Source: an uncultured Megasphaera sp.
GTDB lineage: Bacteria > Bacillota > Negativicutes > Veillonellales > Megasphaeraceae
Direction: 5' to 3'
DNA: 64,000 nucleotides
Assembly: GCA_934193515.1 (NCBI GenBank)
Contig: CAKPVJ010000007.1
Coordinates: 11,802 to 75,801, forward strand
Positions 58,823 through 64,000 of the stretch are shown piece by piece. The translations under genes and the position numbers were made by a program. How positions within the stretch are numbered: the first letter of the stretch is position 1; every line of letters starts with the position of its first letter. The notes under the pieces are model-generated. The model did no database searches. It saw only the letters and a list, made by a program, of their open reading frames with translations, and had not been told where the DNA came from.

Positions 58823-60130
58823 TTGGATTGGAGAAAAGAATACGCTGACAAAATTGTTTCTGCAGCAGAAGCAGTCAGCCATGTAAAATCAGGCGATACT
58901 ATCGTTTTTGAACATGCTTGTGGTGAATCACAGTGCCTGACCAATGAATTGGTAAATCAGGCCGATCGCTTGGAAAATGTAACTATCAGCCATATGGTCG
59001 CTATGGGAAGCGCTCCATACTGCCAGCCGGGCATGGAAAAACATTTCCGTCACAATGCCTTGTTTGTTGGCGGCTCAACTCGTAAAGCTGTTGAAGAAGG
59101 CCGCGCAGACTTCACGCCGTGCTTCTTCCATGAAGCACCGAAGTTCTTCCGTGAAGGTATTCTTCCGGTAGATGTTGCTTTTATCCAGGTCAGTGAACCG
59201 GATGAAAACGGCAACTGCTCGTTTGGTATTTCCGTTGACTATACGCAGCCGGCAACTGAAGCTGCTAAATTAGTCATTGCACAGGTCAACAAAAATATGC
59301 CGTATACGTATGGCAATGGCATCAACCTCAAAGATATTGACTACATCGTAGAACAAGAAGCTGATTTGATTGAACTGCAGCCGCCCCACATCGGTGAAAC
59401 AGAAAAGAAAATCGGCGAATATGTAGCTTCTTTGATTAAAGACGGCGATACATTGCAGCTCGGCATTGGCGCCATTCCGGATGCTGTATTATCCTTCTTG
59501 GGTGACAAGAAAGATTTGGGCATTCATTCGGAAATGTTCTCTGACGGCGTCGTTGATTTGGCAAACAAAGGTGTTATTACCAATGCGAAAAAGACGATTG
59601 ACCAGGGTAAATTCGTATCCTGCTTCCTCATGGGTACGAAAAAACTCTATGATTTCGTTAACAACAACCCGGATGTATTGATTAAACCGGTTGATTACAC
59701 GAACGATCCGTTCGTAGTAGCGCAGATTGACAACATCATCGCTATTAACTCGGCCATGCAGGTTGACTTGATGGGACAAGTCAATGCTGAAATGATTGGC
59801 TACCGTCAGTTTAGCGGTGTTGGCGGCCAGGTAGACTTCGTCCGCGGTGCATCCCGCGCTAAAGGCGGCAAAGCTATCATTGCTATGCCTTCTACAACGG
59901 GCAAAACAAAGAAAATTTCCAAGATTGTACCGATCCTTGATGAAGGGGCAGCCGTTACGACATCCCGTAACGATGTAGACTATGTCATCACGGAATTTGG
60001 TATCGCAGCGTTAAAGGGCAAAACGCTTAAACAGCGTGCAACGGCTTTAATCAAGATTGCTCATCCTGATTTCCGCCCGGCTCTTATCGAAGAATTTGAA
60101 AAACGCTTCCACTGCAAGTTTGAAGAATAA
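58823..60130 (+). CDS. abfT: 4-Hydroxybutyrate CoA-transferase
   Basis: CoA-transferase of 435 residues. I take the TTG at 58823 (MDWRKEYADK, as in relatives) with AGGTG 6 bases upstream; GTG 58814 overlaps that site. The catalytic Glu is residue 237 in GIHSEMFSDGVVDL, matching Glu238 of the C. aminobutyricum enzyme; GIGAIPDAVLSFL forms the CoA/oxyanion region. It moves CoA from acetyl-CoA or butyryl-CoA to 4-hydroxybutyrate for AbfD. Strong codon bias like abfD. Confidence 0.92.
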   Translation: MDWRKEYADKIVSAAEAVSHVKSGDTIVFEHACGESQCLTNELVNQADRLENVTISHMVAMGSAPYCQPGMEKHFRHNALFVGGSTRKAVEEGRADFTPCFFHEAPKFFREGILPVDVAFIQVSEPDENGNCSFGISVDYTQPATEAAKLVIAQVNKNMPYTYGNGINLKDIDYIVEQEADLIELQPPHIGETEKKIGEYVASLIKDGDTLQLGIGAIPDAVLSFLGDKKDLGIHSEMFSDGVVDLANKGVITNAKKTIDQGKFVSCFLMGTKKLYDFVNNNPDVLIKPVDYTNDPFVVAQIDNIIAINSAMQVDLMGQVNAEMIGYRQFSGVGGQVDFVRGASRAKGGKAIIAMPSTTGKTKKISKIVPILDEGAAVTTSRNDVDYVITEFGIAALKGKTLKQRATALIKIAHPDFRPALIEEFEKRFHCKFEE

Positions 60131-60160
60131 AAGCATCCTCTGGTCCAGGATACAATATAT

Positions 60161-60216
60161 GCCATAGCAACTGTCTCCGTAGTTATAGCAGGTTGATGGC
60201 TGCTATGGCGTTTTTT
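60161..60216 (+). terminator. Terminator after abfT
   Basis: GCCATAGCA pairs exactly with TGCTATGGC, followed by GTTTTTT. Confidence 0.75.
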
Positions 60217-60293
60217 CTTCTAAATTTGAATATTTATGAGCAAAAGTCATTATTTTATCGAGATTATACTGTTTTAGATTGGAGGGTATGGTA

Positions 60294-61742
60294 ATGTTTG
60301 GTCCTGTCTATAAAAGAAAAGATGGCGAAATACAGCCTGGGATTAACTTACATATTTTTAAATTATGTTTCCGTCTCCCATTTATCCATTATCGGTTTGA
60401 ATGGCCTGATTATGTACAAGGTTTACTGCTTTGTGCCGTTTGTTTAGGTATTATCCCTGTTTTGCAGGAATACCTCGGCATGCCGTTTGAAATTGCTATT
60501 ACTATCGTTATCATGAATGGTTTCTTATATACATGGCACGCTCATTTAGGTGACCCTGTTGTTCCTGGGTGGATTACACCGGCGATTCCGCTGTTATTGC
60601 TGTGGCTGGCCGGGTATCCTCATGATACGGCAGAACGTATGCATGCTCTTATCGCATTTGAATTTGAACTAGGTCTTTTAACATTTATTCTAGGTGCTAC
60701 TGGCTTGGCTAAAAAAGTTGTTGACCTTGTGCCCGATGCGTTGAAATCAGGGATTTTGATTGGTGCAGGTATTGCGGCTGTACGCCTTGTATTTAATGCT
60801 GGCGGCAGTTTTGATAAATATCCGTTTACCATTGCGATTGCCGTTGGTTTTGCTTTCTACTGCTCTTTCAGCAATCATTTCAAGAGCATTATGAACAAAA
60901 ATAAAGTATTCCAGGTTATTTCTGACTTAGGCTTGCTGCCTGCTATGGTACTGGCAGTTATCGTAGCGCCGCTTGTTGGCGAACTTCCTTGGCCGACGAT
61001 TGAATGGGGCTTTACACATCCTCATTTTATTGAAGTCTTCACTCAGTGGAGTCCCTTTGCAGAACGCATCGGTTTCCCTGGCATGAGCTACTTTATTGAT
61101 GCAGCTCCGTTGGTTGTAGCTACATATGTTGTATTGTTTGGTGAATTGATTCAGGCAGATGCTTTGATTGATGAAGCTCGTGAATTCCGTCATGGCGATG
61201 AAAACATTCATTTCGATGCCAACCGCAACAACGTTATCGTTGGCGTCCGCAACATGATTATGGCTATGGCTGGTCCTGACCTCTCCATGTGCGGTCCGTT
61301 GTGGGCAGCTATGCAGGTTGTTATCTGTGAACGTTACAAACACGGCCGTGAAGCTATGGACAGCTTGATCGGCGGCGTTGCTTCCTTCCGTCTTGGTACA
61401 TTTACTGGCTACTGGCTCTCCCCAATCGTAAGTTTCGTCAAACCGGTACTGCCAATCGCTTTGGCACTTACCATGTTAATCCAAGGTTATGTAGCTGTTC
61501 GTGTCGGCGTACTTCGTGCAAAAACCTTTAATGACCTCGGCGTTGCCGGCGTTATTGGCGGCGTTCTCGTATCCCGCGGCGCAGCTATGGCATTAGGCGT
61601 AGGCATTGTCTTATGTCTCCTCGTTTTCGGCAAAAACTTCTTCCAGCGCAAGATGTCCAAATACAACACGAAATCCGACCCGATTTTCAGTGTAGCAGCT
61701 GAAAAAGAATTAACAGCTGAAAGCGGAGCTGCCAACAAATAA
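60294..61742 (+). CDS. Multispanning membrane transporter, DUF3360 type
   Basis: Integral membrane protein of 482 residues; start at ATG 60294, 7 bases after GGAGGG. About 10-12 hydrophobic segments, with FYQ-like soluble N terminus KRKDGEIQPGINLHIFKLCF. Resembles the DUF3360 permease family, distantly like NCS2/SulP carriers, with SGILIGAGIAAVRLVFNAG and GPDLSMCGPLWAAMQ as likely substrate-helix breaks. It lies between abfT and the GldA-like dehydrogenase, so transport of 4-hydroxybutyrate, butyrate, succinate or GABA-derived acids is plausible. Function unknown. Confidence 0.7.
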   Translation: MFGPVYKRKDGEIQPGINLHIFKLCFRLPFIHYRFEWPDYVQGLLLCAVCLGIIPVLQEYLGMPFEIAITIVIMNGFLYTWHAHLGDPVVPGWITPAIPLLLLWLAGYPHDTAERMHALIAFEFELGLLTFILGATGLAKKVVDLVPDALKSGILIGAGIAAVRLVFNAGGSFDKYPFTIAIAVGFAFYCSFSNHFKSIMNKNKVFQVISDLGLLPAMVLAVIVAPLVGELPWPTIEWGFTHPHFIEVFTQWSPFAERIGFPGMSYFIDAAPLVVATYVVLFGELIQADALIDEAREFRHGDENIHFDANRNNVIVGVRNMIMAMAGPDLSMCGPLWAAMQVVICERYKHGREAMDSLIGGVASFRLGTFTGYWLSPIVSFVKPVLPIALALTMLIQGYVAVRVGVLRAKTFNDLGVAGVIGGVLVSRGAAMALGVGIVLCLLVFGKNFFQRKMSKYNTKSDPIFSVAAEKELTAESGAANK

Positions 61743-61775
61743 GTTCGTGTCTATTCTTTTCCGGAGGTTTGAATT

Positions 61776-62379
61776 ATGCAGTACTATGGCGACTTACTAC
61801 GAAAATTGACAAAATCCAATACGACGGACGTGTGTGAATTCTTTGTCAAAAAATGCTTGATGAACGCGAAAAATCGCTCGACGAATGAAGCGATTCTTCA
61901 TGATTTGTGCTGTATCTGCCAATGATGGAATTAAAGAATTTTTAGAAAAGAATGAATTAACATTCAGCGGATACTGGGCACACCGTCGATATTTTGCAAA
62001 AGTAAAGGATGGGATTCCTGTCGTCGTCAAAACATATTTGTCTTGTATGCTCCTTATGCTGGCTTCCCAAAAGAAGCTCATTATGAAGAAAACAGGAATG
62101 AATGAACAAGAATTACTGGCTAAGTGGTGTCAGATTTTTAAATATGAAGATGCAGATAAGGAGTACTTTAACGAACTCGTAGCCATGGCTGGTCATGGTG
62201 AAGAAGGCGTACAGGATGTTTTTTCCCAACTCAACGGCGTGTGCCATGAACGGCTTAACGGCGGTGAACCCAGTAACCTTCCTTGTAATGATGCAAATCG
62301 GGATTTGCTGACGTACCGGGTTGGCGAAGATGTCTATGTCTTGGTCAATCGGCTGCAGGAAATGCCGAATTTAAATTAA
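61776..62379 (+). pseudogene. Unknown protein gene broken by a frameshift
   Basis: A CCGGAGG ribosome site precedes ATG 61776, whose frame runs 49 residues (MQYYGDLLRKLTKSNTTDVC...) to TGA 61923. The +1 frame is open from 61864 and continues to 62379, encoding about 160 residues (NDGIKEFLEKNELTFSGYW, ... DVFSQLNGVCHERLNGGEPS). Its first ATG (61885) has no ribosome site. The two parts read as one protein of about 200 residues interrupted by a one-base shift between 61864 and 61925. I do not recognise the family. Could be a sequence error, a true pseudogene or recoding. Confidence 0.6.
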
Positions 62380-62397
62380 ATTGCATATGAAAAACAG

Positions 62398-62448
62398 AAT
62401 CTCCCATCGTCACAGCGGCCGCTGCCGCCATGCTGCTGGGAGATTTTG
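62398..62448 (+). terminator. Terminator before the GldA-like gene
   Basis: AATCTCCCA pairs with TGGGAGATT, GC-rich inner loop, followed by TTTT. Confidence 0.7.
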
Positions 62449-62487
62449 TATCATATACATATATAATATGAAAGGTGGTCCTTAAAA

Positions 62488-63576
62488 ATGGCAATTGGTT
62501 TGAAAGCTCCAAGCTACTATGTTCAAGGTGAAGGCGAACTTGATAAATTAGGAAAATACGTGAAGAAAATCGGCAATACGTTTTTGGTTCTTGGTTCTCC
62601 AAACAATAAAAAACGAGTAGGAGACCGCATTGAAGCAGCTCTTTCCAGTGCAGATAAGAAAATGGTATATTGTGAATTTGGCGGTGAATGTTCCAAAAAA
62701 GCGATTGCAGATGCTATTGAAGTGGCACAGGCAAACAACTGCGATGCGATTATTGGTCTCGGCGGCGGCAAAGCCTTAGATACGGCCAAAGCAGTTGGCA
62801 TTAACATGGGCGGCCTGCCGACAGTTATTATTCCAACGATTGCATCCAACGACGCACCGTGCAGCAGCGTAGCTGTCATTTACAATGATGAAGGCGTCGT
62901 TATTAAAGCCCTCATGATGAAACGCAATCCGGATCTCGTTTTGGTTGATACCGGGCTGATTGCCAAAGCCCCTAAAAAATATCTTGTATCTGGCATGGGT
63001 GATGCCCTTTCGACGTATTTTGAAGCGCGTGCCTGCTACCGCAGCGGTGCCAAAACCATGTCCCGCGGCAAATGTTCGATGACTGCTTTGGCTCTTGCCA
63101 AACTTTGCTATGAAACACTGCTCAAAGATTCTGCCAAGGCATTGGAAGCCGTAGAACAGCAAGTCGTTACGTCGGAATTAGAAGCTGTCGTAGAAGCTAG
63201 TGTATACCTCAGCGGCGTTGGATTTGAAGCCGGCGGTCTGGCTGCTGCCCACGCTATCAACGACGGCTTTGCTCAGGTCCCGCAGGCTCACAATGCGTCT
63301 CATGGCGAAAAAGTTGCTTTTGGCCTGCTGGCGCAGCTTATTTTGGAAAAAGCCCCAAAAGAAGAATGGGATACAGTGCTGCATTATATCCAATCCGTAG
63401 GACTTCCGTCCTGCCTGGCCGATTTGGGTATCCATGATGTCAAAGAAGAAGAAATCCGCAAAGTAGCGGAAGCTGCTACGGTACCGACACAGTTCACGAA
63501 AAACGTTCGTGCTGATATTACGGCTGACGACGTATACCAAGCTATCATGGCAGCCGATGCAGCAGGCAAACATTAA
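62488..63576 (+). CDS. gldA: Glycerol dehydrogenase-like (GldA family) metal-dependent alcohol dehydrogenase
   Basis: Zinc/iron alcohol dehydrogenase of 362 residues. NAD region AIIGLGGGKALDTAKAVG at about 90-107 and IPTIASNDAPCSSVAVIYND; metal ligands Asp in SGMGDALSTYFEA and His in AAHAINDGF and NASHGEKVAFG. By sequence it is the glycerol dehydrogenase branch. In this operon, next to AbfT/AbfD and without glycerol genes, it could be the 4-hydroxybutyrate dehydrogenase that reduces succinate semialdehyde. AAGGTGG site upstream; C-ending codon bias like abfD. Confidence 0.85.
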   Translation: MAIGLKAPSYYVQGEGELDKLGKYVKKIGNTFLVLGSPNNKKRVGDRIEAALSSADKKMVYCEFGGECSKKAIADAIEVAQANNCDAIIGLGGGKALDTAKAVGINMGGLPTVIIPTIASNDAPCSSVAVIYNDEGVVIKALMMKRNPDLVLVDTGLIAKAPKKYLVSGMGDALSTYFEARACYRSGAKTMSRGKCSMTALALAKLCYETLLKDSAKALEAVEQQVVTSELEAVVEASVYLSGVGFEAGGLAAAHAINDGFAQVPQAHNASHGEKVAFGLLAQLILEKAPKEEWDTVLHYIQSVGLPSCLADLGIHDVKEEEIRKVAEAATVPTQFTKNVRADITADDVYQAIMAADAAGKH

Positions 63577-63593
63577 AAAATCAGGTGATGGGC

Positions 63594-63914
63594 ATGTTTA
63601 CTATTACTCCGGCAGCGACGCAGTACATTCAAGCTCATGGCGGTCATGTGATGATTACCCTCAGCTTTGAACCGTCAGCCGGCAGCTGCTGAAAAGGAGA
63701 TCGTATCTGGGGTACCTATGTCCCGGAAATTGGTTTAGGTAAACCAATTCAAGAAGAACACATACAGCATGAAACAGTCCAAGGTGTAACCGTCTGGTAT
63801 CATGCCAAACTGGCAATTAAACAAGACTATACAACGATTCGGATTTCCCTTCGTTCGATACTGGTTATGAAATGGCTGGAATTGGAAGGGGCACGCGGCT
63901 ATGCGGTTTGTTAG
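63594..63914 (+). CDS. HesB-like selenoprotein (in-frame TGA read as Sec33)
   Basis: Small HesB/IscA-type protein of 106 residues if TGA 63690-63692 is read as selenocysteine. AGGTG lies 6 bases before ATG 63594. N terminus MFTITPAATQYIQAHGGHVMI is A-type carrier-like; residues 27-35 read PSAGSC-U-KG, placing Sec at the conserved Cys of the HesB domain, as in the known HesB-like selenoprotein family. The frame continues coherently for 73 residues after the TGA to TAG at 63912. A hairpin suited to a bacterial SECIS starts 14 bases after the TGA. Conventional gene callers would truncate or miss it. Function: possible Fe-S or selenide chemistry, unknown. Confidence 0.82.
63707..63726 (+). promoter_or_regulatory. 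Candidate SECIS hairpin
   Basis: CTGGG (63707-63711) pairs with CCCGG (63722-63726), one G-U, 10-base loop GTACCTATGT, 14 bases downstream of the TGA, within the window used by bacterial SelB. Confidence 0.55.
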
Positions 63915-63967
63915 TGTAAAATCATTGTGGGAAAACTTTATTAGGCTAAAAAGAGGAACATATAAAA

Positions 63968-63992
63968 AAAGAAGGAACTTCTTTGGTATAAT
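63968..63992 (+). promoter_or_regulatory. Palindrome next to a -10 at the window end
   Basis: AAAGAAG/CTTCTTT with a 3-base spacer (63968-63984), then TATAAT at 63987-63992; probably the promoter of a gene beyond the window. No clear -35. Confidence 0.4.
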
Positions 63993-64000
63993 GAAATCAC

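Noticed and set aside
61923..61925. TGA of the split gene at 61776 as another selenocysteine codon
   Set aside because: Frame 0 meets a TAA two codons later, while the coherent protein continues in the +1 frame.
62488..63576. Simple annotation as glycerol catabolism
   Set aside because: No glycerol kinase, facilitator or dihydroxyacetone kinase nearby; the context is 4-hydroxybutyrate, so the substrate is left open.

Overview
The window looks like chromosome from an anaerobic, amino-acid- and sugar-acid-fermenting Firmicute. I suspect the Negativicutes, near Megasphaera/Veillonellaceae. This is inferred from gene content (4-hydroxybutyryl-CoA dehydratase, indolepyruvate:ferredoxin oxidoreductase, CoA-transferases, fermentative uronate pathway, a Sec-containing HesB-like protein, several sigma-54 circuits) and from protein sequences that look familiar, not from a search. 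There are no rRNA or tRNA genes, CRISPR arrays, phage genes or IS elements that I can see.

Layout. 1-9.3 kb: a truncated MHS-family transporter, 2-keto-3-deoxygluconate (KDG) kinase and KDPG aldolase, two tandem GntR/FCD regulators, a GlpA-like/flavoprotein/DUF1667 redox trio and an ACS-type MFS carrier. 9.4-18.7 kb: a LacI regulator divergent from a complete D-galacturonate operon (uxaC-uxaB-uxaA-GPH transporter-HIT protein-kdgK-kdgA). Its kdgK-kdgA pair is a near-identical second copy of the pair at 1.4-3.0 kb. 18.9-31.0 kb: an AEC carrier, a PrpR-like sigma-54 activator divergent from iorAB, an aromatic amino acid permease (frameshifted), an aminotransferase, a CoA-transferase, an OFA-type carrier and an M20 amidohydrolase. 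Together these make a pathway from aromatic amino acids to arylacetates. 31.1-34.2 kb: TPP riboswitch plus a second hairpin, then thiS-thiF-thiG-thiH. 34.3-40.4 kb: lipid kinase, gamma-glutamyltransferase, YheO-like regulator, L-cysteine desulfidase family protein and D-cysteine desulfhydrase family protein. 40.6-46.8 kb: Pit phosphate transport pair, an LDH-like dehydrogenase with an unusual specificity residue, an NCS2 permease, an L,D-transpeptidase and an exported protein.

46.9-56.7 kb (all minus strand): Mrp-type ATPase and DUF134, a PAS-type sigma-54 activator, then a tightly packed operon reading NifU-like, Cys-rich/MaoC fusion, acyl carrier protein, metallo-hydrolase, LuxE-like, LuxC-like, AMP-ligase and rpoN (sigma-54) last. 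This lux-like acyl-reduction operon carrying rpoN is the best candidate here for an undescribed system. 57.2-63.9 kb: a 4-hydroxybutyrate module (abfD, abfT, DUF3360-type transporter, a frameshifted unknown gene, a GldA-like dehydrogenase) behind a very good sigma-54 promoter, followed by a HesB-like gene with an in-frame TGA that I read as selenocysteine.

How they work together: galacturonate flows through uxaCBA and kdgKA to pyruvate and glyceraldehyde-3-phosphate. Aromatic amino acids are oxidised through transaminase, IOR and CoA-transferase. 4-Hydroxybutyrate flows through AbfT/AbfD to crotonyl-CoA. RpoN, two enhancer-binding proteins and candidate -24/-12 promoters at the ior and abfD operons suggest that sigma-54 coordinates amino-acid and hydroxy-acid fermentation.
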